Of a DNA stretch of 64,000 bases, positions 49,785 to 60,180 are shown one piece after another. The DNA is from Sphagnum magellanicum (taxonomy: Eukaryota > Streptophyta > Sphagnopsida > Sphagnales > Sphagnaceae), in contig CM038910.1 in the NCBI GenBank assembly GCA_021904315.1, forward strand, positions 21,710,256 to 21,774,255. The letters are read 5' to 3'. Numbering within the stretch: the first letter of the stretch is position 1; every line of letters begins with the position of its first letter. The notes beneath the pieces are model-generated. The model did not search any database. It was not told where the DNA came from and saw nothing but the letters and a program-made list of their open reading frames with translations. The position numbers and the translations under genes are program-made.

Positions 49785-50300
49785 TCACAACACTATGTGT
49801 GCTTATTGGAAGGAGTAAACCGATTCATGGTATCAAAACAACATGAATGTTGATTAGAAGGGCAAAAAAAGGGTGATAAGGCTTCAAAACACTATGTATG
49901 TGTATCATAAAGACTGACACACCTAATGTGTAGGGCTTCAAAGCACTTACATGTTTATTGGAAGGACTGAAAGAAATGACATGATTACAAAGCACCATGA
50001 GTGCTTCCTAGAAGGACTAATGACAAGTAAAGTGATTGTAAAACCCCATGAGTGCTTGTAGGAAGACCTAATCACAAGTAAAATGATTGCAAAGCAATGT
50101 GAATGTTTCTTGGAAGACCTAATCTGAGGTAAAGTGACTACAAAGCACCATTAGCGCTTCCTAGGAATACTAAGAAGTAAAGTCATTGTAGAACACCATG
50201 AATGTTTATTGGAAGGACCAATAAGAAGCAATTGACTACAAAACACCATAAGTGGTTTATTGGAAGGAGTGGTACATAGTGACATGGTTTCAAAACACTA
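49785..50300. repeat. 51-bp tandem repeat, about nine to ten diverged copies
   Basis: Units align on CACCATGAGTGCTTCCTAGA followed by AGGACTAATGACAAGTAAAG. Comparable points near 49993, 50044, 50095, 50147, 50194 and 50245 give spacings of 47-52 bp. Earlier copies are more diverged. The array sits between blocks of the decayed minus-strand unit. Confidence 0.75.
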
Positions 50301-51089
50301 AATGAACATAGAGAAACATTGTGATGGATTTGAAAGCACTACACAAGGATTGCTAGTGCCGAAAGCAAAGTAGTGGATCACTAAAAGTATATTAGAAGGA
50401 TTTAGTGTAATTACCTAATGGAAATAATGTTAAACAAAACATTGAAATGTTTAGCTAAAAATTTGAAAGGATTCTAATCCTAAGCTAAATTAAATCATAC
50501 CAACAACCTTTTTAGATCTTTTAAATCATAAGATCTAAACAAATATGTATCTTAGAACAACATTTAAGGTGCATATATCTAAGTAAGGAATGTCGGCACT
50601 TACATGCAATCATGGGCATTAAATGGTTGTCTTTGATCACATGTTGCAATTCCTTGTGCACATTTTCCAGGTTAAGTTATGTGGCCAATTCCTTGACATC
50701 TACATCATGATTGTGAAATCCCCAAGAATTCCACTAATATGGGTGGAAAACTTCAGCACAAACACAACATTTATTGCTCCTTCTTATAACCTCAACCAAG
50801 TAGAATGGACAATACACACGTTTACAAGACCCCATTGCAACGTCAAAAAAATTGAAACCTTTTTTGCAAAATGAACAAACAGTAACCAAAATGATTGCAT
50901 CAACTTCTAAATATAATCGACGTGCATTTGGGTGAAGAAATGGTTTATGCTAGAAAGATACTCCTCCCCCTTTTTCCATTTCTTGAACTTGTATGTAGAC
51001 AACTTTTTTTTAATTTTTAACTTCACCCATTTATTTCTTGACTACAACAATATTTGATTCAACCTTCCATAACTCCAACTTTGAATCCT
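50301..51089. other. AT-rich sequence within the decayed minus-strand unit
   Basis: No gene recognised with confidence. A plus-strand frame of 83 codons at 50623-50874 and its minus-strand complement are both readable without stops for short distances, but neither is recognised. Confidence 0.3.
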
Positions 51090-51225
51090 AGAAAGAATCT
51101 TCTCCTTGCATAGCTCTTGCCCTATTATCTTCAACAATGGCCCTTCGAATCTTTAACTTATTTTTAGTGGCCTCAATTTCTTTTCTAAGAATATCTAACC
51201 TATCATAAACATTCATGAGGTTTTA
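51090..51225 (-). pseudogene. Block B of the decayed minus-strand coding unit (coiled coil)
   Basis: Minus-strand reading LMNVYDRLDILRKEIEATKN, then KLKIRRAIVEDNRARAMQGE, has clear heptad spacing of hydrophobic residues. It runs into stops on both sides. Confidence 0.4.
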
Positions 51226-51539
51226 TCCTTTAGATTGTGCCACCTTTGTCCCTTCATTTGGTACTTGTTCAAGCACCTCACATTAAAAACCTAAATGTGA
51301 ATGAATAATATTGAAATTTGAAAAACTTGAACACATCAACAAGTTGGAACTCAAATCCTAAATTTAAAATTGATCATGATGGAAATTTCAGCAATGAGTC
51401 CCAAACACCATAAATGATATGAAAAAATACCACATATTTGTACAATACTTTGCAACGAATCGCAAGTTTAAATTTGCAAAAGCAAATCACTCTCCAAAGT
51501 AGCCAGGGCCTTCTACTCCTCCTGGGCTACTAATTTCAA

Positions 51540-52205
51540 AACATGCATATGGAAACACTTGTTATTTTTTCTTCAATCTTTAGCTTTTCCCTTTCCAAAT
51601 ATTCAACTTTCTTTGTTGACTCAACCAATATCTTGCCAAGAAAAGCATACACATCTTGCATTCTTGATAGCTTCACAGTTGGAACACCATATGAGCAGCG
51701 AGAAGTGTTCATTCAACCTTCCACCTTCCATGTCCCATCAACTACATCACCAACCTCTAGTAGAAATGCATCTTTGATCCGCTTTGAACAATCCCCCATG
51801 TTGGACTTGAACTTTTCCAATTCCTTGCACCTCAATTTTTCTTTTGTTGTTGTGGTTGTTGTTGTTACCTAGTTAATCAGAATCCCCTTGGCTTTTGCAA
51901 TGAAACCTTTCACAAACCATTTCATAAATTCATTGTTGGTCATAGGAGACGACCCATAAACCTTTTCGTACAACGTTAAGAGCTCCTTTATGGTCTCTGG
52001 TAGGAGCACAGGGTTTGTAGTCTTGTAACTATAACAAACCCCAAACACTTCTTCTATATTTTATTTGGTAACATGATGCGGTTTGAGGTCTAACTTCAGA
52101 TTAAATCCCTGGATATTTAGATGCCTCTCACATGCAAAAAACTCTACAATTTGTAATTTGTAATCCCAATGTAAGTCAAGTTGTCCTTCTCTATTTTTTG
52201 AACTT
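51540..52205 (-). pseudogene. Block A of the decayed minus-strand coding unit (about 220 codons)
   Basis: A single minus-strand frame runs about 220 codons with only three internal stops and no frameshift: after HHVTK, after KGILIN, and after WKVEG. Pieces: EGQLDLHWDYKLQIVEFFAC, NIQGFNLKLDLKPHHVTK, LLPETIKELLTLYEKVYGSS, PMTNNEFMKWFVKGFIAKAK, CSKRIKDAFLLEVGDVVDGT and a coiled-coil end, VESTKKVEYLEREKLKIEEK. It is not a transposase or retroelement domain I know. It may be a host gene family or an unusual transposon-encoded protein. The plus-strand frame over the same bases is its shadow. Confidence 0.5.
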
Positions 52206-53574
52206 TTTGTTGCTCCTTAATTTTCTATTGCTCCATGCTTATGAGTTATGAGTACCCTAAGCACACCAAAGCCTAAAAACCAAACAATGATTACAGACGC
52301 AAAATTTTGAACTTGAGCAAATATTTGCAAAATTCATTTAGTTAGTCATAGATCTTCATGCACAAATTAAGTGGGAGCTACTAAAACTAATTCAAACTTC
52401 AACCTTCCAAAAAAGTTTTGCTTCACATGTCTCAAATGTTGACATAAAAAATCCTCAAGATAAAAAACTCCAATTTTGTTACATGCGTTGTAAATTCTCA
52501 CACTTCTTTGAGAAGGTGAGAACTTTCAAAACTTGGAACCCAAGCCTTCCTTGTCTCGGCCCTACACTGGATGAAGACGATGAAACAAGATGGACGTGCA
52601 CACACATGCAGACAAGACAATTTTTGAAAACAAGTCCCTGCCCTTGACCAAATAGTGTGCCCTGTCAGCTGGGACTATTTGTTTTGGATGAAACAATAGT
52701 TTAAGGGGGCATGTTTGGCTCTTGATAAGGTAGGTTTGGCTTTTGTATATAGCTCCTACATACTCATCTACTTGGGTTTGATAGTCAGCCCAACGAATAT
52801 ATATCCATGGTTGTTTTCCAACTCAAACAACATAGAATGTTTTTTATCCTCCTATTGTTGATATTCTAGACTTGGGGTAATTCTTGTTAAAAGTACTCAC
52901 TTTAGGTTGTAAAATCTTGGACTTAGCTTTTTCTACAAAGTCGAAAGATTGTTGTCCTTGAGTTCTAGTATGCTCACAATCACTTCGTTGAGACACATCA
53001 ACCAATCAAAAGAAAGTTTGAACCAAGACAAAGTCACATGCTCACTAGAACATGATTGCTAGCAACCACATCACTGGAAGAAAAATCTCAACCTGTGCAC
53101 TTGAATCAAATCCAAGTCAAGAAAAATTTAGGACGTAGTGCAAATTTCATTTCTAGATTTAAATCAAAGTACAAGCTCAGATATTACCGTGCTCATTGTC
53201 TCCACTAATTCTTGGAGTTGTACCATAACCTTTGTTGCTAGCAATTGATAGTGAGACATTCTAAAAGATCTAAGTCAGTTCAAATTATGAGGTTAGAATG
53301 ATTAAAAGATTAGAGTTTCAGGAAGCGTGTTGAAATTGGATGAAACTCTACTTATGTTCATCTTATTAATTTAGTAATTAGATAGGACAAAATCTTCTTA
53401 ACCAATCCTCACATGACATGGGATTTGTTGATTAGGAAATAAGATTAAGCTCCCACCATTAAATAATGGTGATTTTGTCTATGTGTACAACTCTTGCATA
53501 ATGAGAAAAACTTGATTAGATTTAACATTCTTGCCATTTTGTTCTTTGTATTCATGATTCATCAAAGATTTCAG
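52206..53574. other. Intergenic sequence
   Basis: No gene recognised. If the two exons at 53.6-55 kb have an upstream exon, it should lie here or further left, but I did not find a convincing one. Confidence 0.4.
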
Positions 53575-54974
53575 ATGATACTAAAGAAGCACCACAACGA
53601 GGGGAATTTCACTCAGATTGGGAAGTCTTTGGAAGCCTATTGTGCTGCACAAAAACAAGTTATGGAGATAATCGCACATAGAGAGAATATGGTGAACATT
53701 TATTCTGTTGCAGCCACTTTTGCAACAGATGAGAATGGACAATTGTCCAAGTCTATTCCTAAGAGAGGTAGAGTGAATGGTGCTAATAGTTCTTACTATA
53801 AATGTCCTGCCTTTAATTTGATTCCAATGTTGTAGCTGCTGTTCCTTTACAAAATTGATGTATTTCATGTGCTTTTTGTGTGTTTGATATGTATGAGAGA
53901 ACAATAGCTTATGCATTAGAGGAAGAAGTAGTATACACATCCCTACAATGGTAAGGTAGTTTCGAAAATGTAAACTATTTTAAAGAGTTTGGCACTGTTT
54001 TATATCACTACTAGAAAATTTTCAAAGAAAAATTCTGCAATAAATTTTTTAAAAAAAATTGCTGATCCATTAAGGTACTACATTAGTTATTTAAGCATTA
54101 TGATAGTGAAACTATTACACCAAAATCATCTAATAGTAGTGTGTTTCGAAATTTCTTTTTAAGTAAAAGAGGCAAAAACTGCCATTTCTGGAGAAAATTG
54201 TTTTTTTTCACAGAAATTTTTTTGACAATGTGGAAAATTCATCTATCAACCCCTGTTGCAGACTTTTCAGTCATAGAATGTTGCTGATCAAGATGATGCT
54301 GAGCTTTGAATTAGGTTGTTGCTTCCGCATTTGTATATTATACAGTTATTGTGTGTTCAAAAACTGATTCCAACTTTCTTCAGAGACATGTTGCTTGTTT
54401 CTCCTCAAATGCGATGAAGCTTTAACCTCTTCCGTCCCCCTTCTGTGATGGATGGTACTTTCTGATCTGAAATTTAATCCAGTGGTTGATTCTCCAGCTT
54501 GACTTTGATCTTGGATCTTCAAGCAGAGCAGGGCAGTTTCCACTCAAGCATGGGTTCAATGTGTCTGAGCTTTGAAACAAATCTCAGATTGAATCCCCAC
54601 TGCTGCAATGGATTCCTTATTGATTTTATAGGATTGCACTCACCCATATTGCAACTCTGGACAACAGACATATGCTGGAGATTTAGATGGCTCAATTAGT
54701 GGATGGGTTGGTGGCAGGGAGAAGCTTCAAATGTATTGTTTCTTTTCCTGCATGCCATTATGAAACTGTTTGTAAAGTACCTGAAGAGCAATAATGCAGA
54801 CTTTCTTGAAGGATGTGGATACGAGAGCTGTGATTATTTGAAAATACAGTTTGTCAAAAAATTGATCAAATTGTGTGTTGATCTACTTTCATGTTGGCAG
54901 GAGAACAAATTGCAGATTTAGATTCATTAGATGATGCTGTAATACCAGCAATACCAAAACTGAGGAGACATTAA
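53575..54974 (+). CDS. Unrecognised short protein or gene 3' end, two exons
   Basis: Exon 1, 53575-53767, follows an acceptor (CATCAAAGATTTCAG) and ends at a donor (AAGAGAG/GTAGAG). Exon 2, 54901-54974, follows ATGTTGGCAG and ends in a TAA stop. The exon 1 frame is open and leaves one base over; exon 2 needs exactly one base, so phases match. The product reads MILKKHHNEGNFTQIGKSLE, AYCAAQKQVMEIIAHRENMV, NIYSVAATFATDENGQLSKS, then after the junction EQIADLDSLDDAVIPAIPKL and RRH at the end. Exon 1 begins with ATG, so this could be an 88-residue protein with a 5' UTR exon upstream, or the C-terminal end of a longer gene. I do not recognise the family. Base composition is gene-like from here through VIPP1. 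Confidence 0.4.
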
Positions 54975-56457
54975 CTGCAGATGTCTTCACCAGTGTACCA
55001 GGGGAATCGCCTTTTACATCCTTACTGCATTTGAGATCATCTCTTTGTCAACAAGAGGAATACAATTCTTCTTGAGCCTCTCAACCTGAAACATGGCTGA
55101 CCGGGATGCTAGATACATATTGAGTTCTGATGGTGTCACTCTCTCCAATAATAATTAATTACCATGAGGATCAGATGTGGTGTTTTTCTTACTGCAAACT
55201 TGCAGAAGTCAAAAGTAGATCATGGCAGCTTACATTCATGAGACATATATCAACATGAAAGAAAGAGAGGTAATTATCAGCAGATGACAGAGCTCAGAGG
55301 CTATCTTGTTGTCCAACTACAGATTCCACCAGACTGGCATTATGACTGGAGACTGGCATCATTGACATCAGTTGTGTACATAAAACTGACTCATGACTTA
55401 TGTAGGCTGCAGAATATCTTGCGATCCTAACTCTGAAGAGCTGATAGCATGCAAAACCCCTTTGCAAAAGGACCTCGCAATGCAGAAAATCTGAGGAGCA
55501 GGAAAATCATAGCCAAAAGTACCTGTGATCAAAGACGAAGTTCTTTCCTTAGAAAAAAACCTCCATCAGCAAAAGCCTCCAGGTCCCTTTGGATACCTCT
55601 GGACAACTGCAACAAATGCACAAGCACCCATGCAGGCAGAATCATGTTGAAACAGAAAGTAGAATCAAACTATCAACAATTTTGCCACTAGCTGTGGCAA
55701 AACACATATAACACTGCAATTGCATCACGACTGATGCAAGAAGAGCAAGCAGTCAACTAGGCACAAGACAATGAACCCTTTATACATTGCTCCAAAGGCA
55801 CAGGTACAACAGGACAGTCTTGAAGCTCTAAGCTAATATTCATAAATTAAAACATAGGTCAGAGTTCCAAGGCTTGTTATCAAAGTACTGAAGTTAAAAT
55901 TTTGTTATGGATTGCAACCAGACATTACACTGCATGCACTCTTTACTGTGTTCCAAGTGCTAACCTGTGAAGTGAAATGGATGCTGCAACATTAAAAGCT
56001 CCCACTAAGCATAGTGACACTTGCATCCACCCAATCTAGCGTCAGCCTTCAGGGAACCAGAAGACACCTGAACAAAGTGAAAGAACTTAAAGCAAGTGGT
56101 TGCTTCACCTTCTATTCACCTTGCTGTTACAATGAGTGGCACAGAGAAGACGACATTTCCAGATGATTAAATAAAGGTGGAACAAACCCAAGATGGTAAA
56201 CATCTATAAGACCAAAGATGCATAAATGAAATTTCAATGTCAACAACACAAGGAGGATTGTATGGCTTACACATGATTAAACCAGTACACGTTGTACCAA
56301 TTGATGGCTTTGGAAAAAGATGGGAAACAGTAGTCTACTATCATTAAAATCGATGCTATCAGTTAGGAAAAATCTGAGCCCAGAAGGCTTTTTAATAAAA
56401 GAAATATACATCTGTAAAAGAACACCCCACAAACAATTTTGACCAACATCAACTCAC
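54975..56457. other. Gene-like non-coding stretch between two convergent genes
   Basis: Less AT-rich than the intergenic DNA. It probably holds the 3' UTR of the two-exon gene and the 3' UTR of VIPP1 read on the minus strand. Frames here (for example 55449-55691) have no domain. Poly(A) sites cannot be placed. No poly-T tract that would mark an old cDNA tail of VIPP1 is seen. Confidence 0.4.
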
Positions 56458-57618
56458 TCAATCGGTGGTCTTTCTGCGCAGCTCATTCAGTTCCCTCTCA
56501 ATCTCAGAGTCTCGGAAAGGGTAAGCTGCATTGCTGCTGCTCACTGCTGAGCGACCTGCAGGGAGTTCTCCGGTCCTCTTGGAAGTACCAAGCATGTCAC
56601 GTTTGAGGTCAGCAAGGTCATCATCAACTGAGGAGCTTTCTAGCAGAGCAAACTTGCCAGCCAGATCATCAGTGCTCAGTTCATTCAATGCTTCTGACTC
56701 TGCCTCCAGTGCAGTGACTTTTTGTTCCATCTTTTCAAATGCAGCCAGAGCACTGCTTGTGTTGAGATTGCCGAGCATCTCATTTACCTTCTGTGAGGTT
56801 TTGGCAGATTGAGCTCGTGCCTTCAGAGTGTCCTTTTTGGACCTGGCTTCTTGAATCTTGCTCTCTAGTAGCCTGGTGTTAGAGATAAGCTTCTCCACTA
56901 CTGATTTCTGCTGATCCAACTGTGCCCGCAAGGCCTTTGCACTTTCACCATAGTCTTTTCTACGTTTGAGAGCCTCACGAGCCAGAGTCTCATCTCCCTT
57001 CTCAAGTGCCAATTTGGCCCTCTTATACCAATCCTCCGACGTCTGCTCAGCTGCTCTGGCCTTATTCTCCAGTTGCTTTTGGGATGCTAGTACCTGAGCA
57101 GAAGCTTGTCGCATTTTGATCAAGTCGTCATTCATTTCCAGCACTGTCTGATCCAGCAGTTTCTCAGGATCCTCCGCGGCACTTAGCACTGCATTTGCAT
57201 ACGACCTCACAATCCTGCCTACACGCTCAAAAATGTTCATTTGGGTTCCCAGAGCACCACCACCACCAGAAGCCCCCCGCCGCTTGTCGCCGCGGTCCTC
57301 CTCCTCCTCTACGCTGCTGCCGGAAACCGCCATCGCCAGTGCAACATATCCCCCAAGGCCGCCATGAAAGAACCTCGACTCCAATGATCGGCAAACTAGA
57401 GAACTTGCTAGAACCAGATTCCCTTGACCATCCCGACCAGCAGCAGCAGCAGATTGCCTCCTCTGACCACCGCAATTTGCTTTCACACAGACTGATGACG
57501 GTGGTGGACAAGTGAAGCCAGGAGTCGGGGGAGCTATCAGCGATGCACCGACATGACAGGGAGACCGAGCAGCACTTGCGACTTGCGCGGCCCAGCACAC
57601 TGTGCCTCCGGCCATCAT
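56458..57618 (-). CDS. VIPP1: VIPP1 / IM30, chloroplast membrane-remodelling protein, 386 aa
   Basis: One uninterrupted frame encodes a full VIPP1. Residues 1 to about 125 are a long, Ser/Ala/Arg-rich, mostly acid-poor stretch ending in a Gly-rich linker, fitting a plastid transit peptide. The PspA/IM30 domain starts at the amphipathic first helix ([17 protein letters not shown], 129-145). It continues with [20 protein letters not shown] (161-180), [20 protein letters not shown] (197-216) and [19 protein letters not shown] (247-265). The VIPP1-specific C-terminal helix [18 protein letters not shown] (366-383) separates it from bacterial PspA. The family forms ESCRT-III-like rings and rods that maintain and repair thylakoid membranes. 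The start is the first of two adjacent ATGs; the second differs by one residue. The coding part has no intron, unlike the other genes here and, as I recall, Arabidopsis VIPP1. It should be functional. Confidence 0.95.
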   Translation of the reverse strand: MMAGGTVCWAAQVASAARSPCHVGASLIAPPTPGFTCPPPSSVCVKANCGGQRRQSAAAAGRDGQGNLVLASSLVCRSLESRFFHGGLGGYVALAMAVSGSSVEEEEDRGDKRRGASGGGGALGTQMNIFERVGRIVRSYANAVLSAAEDPEKLLDQTVLEMNDDLIKMRQASAQVLASQKQLENKARAAEQTSEDWYKRAKLALEKGDETLAREALKRRKDYGESAKALRAQLDQQKSVVEKLISNTRLLESKIQEARSKKDTLKARAQSAKTSQKVNEMLGNLNTSSALAAFEKMEQKVTALEAESEALNELSTDDLAGKFALLESSSVDDDLADLKRDMLGTSKRTGELPAGRSAVSSSNAAYPFRDSEIERELNELRRKTTD

Positions 57619-57650
57619 TCTTCTTTCCTTCCTGCCCTCCCCTCCCCTTC

Positions 57651-57690
57651 TCCTCTCCTCTCCTCTCCTCTCCTCTCCTCTCCTCTCCTC
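57651..57690. repeat. TCCTC microsatellite, 8 units
   Basis: Perfect pentamer run in the VIPP1 5' UTR (GAGGA on the coding strand). Confidence 0.95.
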
Positions 57691-58013
57691 AAAACCTAAT
57701 TTCGCAACCCTTATGATTACGCTTCACTCCTACACCACAGCCGCCTCCTCCTCCTCCTCGCACACAAAGAGCGAGAGAGAGGGGGAACAAAAAAAACAAA
57801 AAAGCAAAGTGTCACAATTCCTGTCGCCTTCCCTCCTCCGTCGCTTGTCTCCTCACTGCGACCGACACAAGGAGAAGAAGATGAAACCCGCTCATTCACT
57901 CAAAAGAAAGGTGGGGGGGCGGAAAAAATCTAAGAGAAAAACCAAAACAAGACGATAACACGGCGAAAGAAGAGAACCGACCGACCATTCGAGACCAAAA
58001 AAACCCCAAAAAA

Positions 58014-58016
<3 letters not shown>

Positions 58017-58058
<42 letters not shown>
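58017..58058. repeat. AC dinucleotide microsatellite, 21 units
   Basis: Perfect run inside the proposed VIPP1 5' UTR intron. A shorter CAAA run lies at about 58189-58205. Confidence 0.95.
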
Positions 58059-58061
<3 letters not shown>

Positions 58062-58330
58062 AATTACGACGATAAAGACAAAAACCAGAGCAAATCATCC
58101 ATCTTAGGGCACAAGCAAAAGCAAGCAAACAAAGAAGAAGAAGAGATACCTACCTGGAATGGGAGCGGTGTGCTTGACTCCTGTGCAACAAACAAACAAA
58201 CAAACAACGTACACACGAAGCTCACACACAGACAACACAAATTCTAAGGAAACAAATGTGCGCTCTCCCATAGTACCCACTAGCCTACTCCTCCCCCCCC
58301 CCTTTTCTCTCTCTCTATGGATAACTCAAA

Positions 58331-59215
58331 AAATTTAAAGGTATTTAAAAGAACAAAGTACACAAGTAATATTAATATACAAGAACCTTGTCAAAGGTAT
58401 CTAGCTATTTTGCACATTGAACTGTTACTTCACTCAAGATAATTAAAGAAAATAAATTCAGACCATCAAATCCAGCAATCTCATTGGCTTGGGATGGGAA
58501 CCAAAATTTTTTTAAAATAATAATAATAAAAATTTCTTCATGTGTACATATACAACTCCTTTCTACCATTTCCATTGATTCTCTAAAATTCTCACAAATC
58601 TACCAAATCCTATTAGGTACACAACATTTTGTTCAAATCCTATTATGTATACACACATTTAACATTTTGTTCACTCAAGATAACTAAGAAAAAGGAAATT
58701 CTAACAACCTAATCCAGCAATTTAATTGGCTGTAACATTTTTTTTCTTCACACCTATATCACACAAGCCTTGTTCAACTCTATATTAGTAAAGTAACTCT
58801 ATAACCCTTCTCTATATACATACAGGATTTTTAAAAACCCATATAGGAAATTTAAATAGGTATTCCATTTGGAAACCAACTCAAACTACTTAGGTTGGTG
58901 TACACAATTTTTTTTAAAAAAATTTCATTCAATTTTGTGGACCTCCAAGCTTCCATAATGGGTATTTCAAGTTTAATGTCCTACATTTCATACTAGTTTT
59001 TGATTATTAACTCAAAATTTCATGTGGAAACTCAGAGTTTGGACTCAATAATGCTATGCATAAAGAAAGTAGAACTTAGGAACAAAACCTCGGGTTTCAC
59101 TGATAGTAAGGTTAACATTCAAAACGTAAGACAAGACTTGTCCAAAGGAAAATAATCTAGGAGAAAGCTTAAATCTTTTCCTCGAGCTAGGATGATTTGA
59201 GTTTCCTCTTGTTTT
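58331..59215. other. Intergenic AT-rich sequence
   Basis: No gene recognised. CAAATCCTATTA-GTA-ACACA occurs twice about 35 bp apart near 58600-58660, and ATCCAGCAAT..AATTGGCT twice near 58470 and 58710, indicating old local duplication. Confidence 0.45.
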
Positions 59216-59219
59216 TTAT

Positions 59220-60180
59220 GTTTTGAATGTGTATACCTAGGGCCTACCTAGGTTATGGGATTAAGTTTCACTTAAAACAAAATACCAAGCTTACCGAAGG
59301 GATTAGTTAGGGATTTTTAAAAATTAGGGGGGTTATCTTAGGACTAAGTTAGAGAACACCTAAAAAATTATTTTCTTAGGTTAAGGGACATTCAAGGATT
59401 ATTTAAGAAACTATTTAAGGTTGACTCATAGTGCCAAAGGGTGCTACATAGGCTTACCTAAGGGGCTATCTAGGATAAGGGCAATGAAAAACTTACCTAA
59501 GGAGCTACAAATGACCTAGAAAGCTACTTAAAGATTATCTAAAGAAGCACCTAAAGATTTACTTAAGTTATGGGATACTTAAGAGTTATTTATGGGGCTA
59601 CTTGAAACCTATCTATGGGGCTAGCCAATGATTTCTTAGGTTAAGGGATACCTACAATTGACTCATAGTGTAAGACAAGGCTACATGAGAGGTTGCCTTT
59701 AAGACTACCTAAGGAGATACCTTGGGGCCTACTTAGGTTATGGGATATTTAAGGATTACTTAAGGGACAACCTAAAGTTTATCTTTGGGGCTAGCTAGGG
59801 ATTTCTTAGGTTAGGGTACCTAAGGCTTATTTTAAGGGACTATCTAAAGTTACTTAAGGTTGCTTCATATTGCAAGAAGGGTCTACATAAAAGGTTATGT
59901 AGGGACTACTTTAAAACTACCTAGGGTCAATTCATAAACCCCAATGTAGACCTTATGTAATTTTTAAAGTGGTCCTTAAGTATCCCCTAACTTAAGTAGG
60001 TCCCTAGGTAGCCCCTATGCTCCTATGTGGCATCTTAAAGAATCCTTATGTAACCCCTTACGTAAGCTTTTGATAGGCTTTATTTTTAATAGGTCCTATA
60101 AATAGCCCCTCACATAAATAGTCGGGCTGTAATAGTTCCATAAGTAGCCCCTAGGTAGGTCTTAACCTAATTGGCCCACT
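59220..60180. repeat. Degenerate array of CCTAAGG/CTACTTAAGG words with a higher-order unit near 170 bp
   Basis: Dozens of variants of ACCTAAGG, CTATCTAGG and TACTTAAGG. Longer matches show order: TTATGGGATACTTAAG...ATGGGGCTAGCC near 59570 recurs as TTATGGGATATTTAAG...TTGGGGCTAGC near 59738, and TTTCTTAGGTTAAGGGA occurs near 59370, 59632 and (slightly changed) 59802. The core word is nearly its own reverse complement, and from about 59940 on the strand bias reverses (CCCCTAACTTAAG). Confidence 0.65.

Larger units (their letters stand above)
57619..58330 (-). promoter_or_regulatory. VIPP1 5' UTR, probable 5' UTR intron and CpG-rich promoter
   Basis: On the minus strand a good donor (CATTCCAG/GTAGGTATC, cut between 58154 and 58153) and a good pyrimidine-rich acceptor (CTCCTTGTGTCGGTCGCAG, exon resuming at 57855) bound a 298-bp intron. 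It contains the AC repeat. The second 5' UTR exon carries the GAGGA repeat. CG pairs are frequent up to about 58270, then composition drops to AT-rich DNA. The transcription start is unknown. Confidence 0.5.

Noticed and set aside
57195-57598. Frames opposite and alongside the VIPP1 transit peptide
   Set aside because: Shadows of the VIPP1 reading frame in GC-rich sequence.
57892-58128. Minus-strand frame with a poly Val-Cys tract
   Set aside because: It is a translation of the AC dinucleotide repeat.
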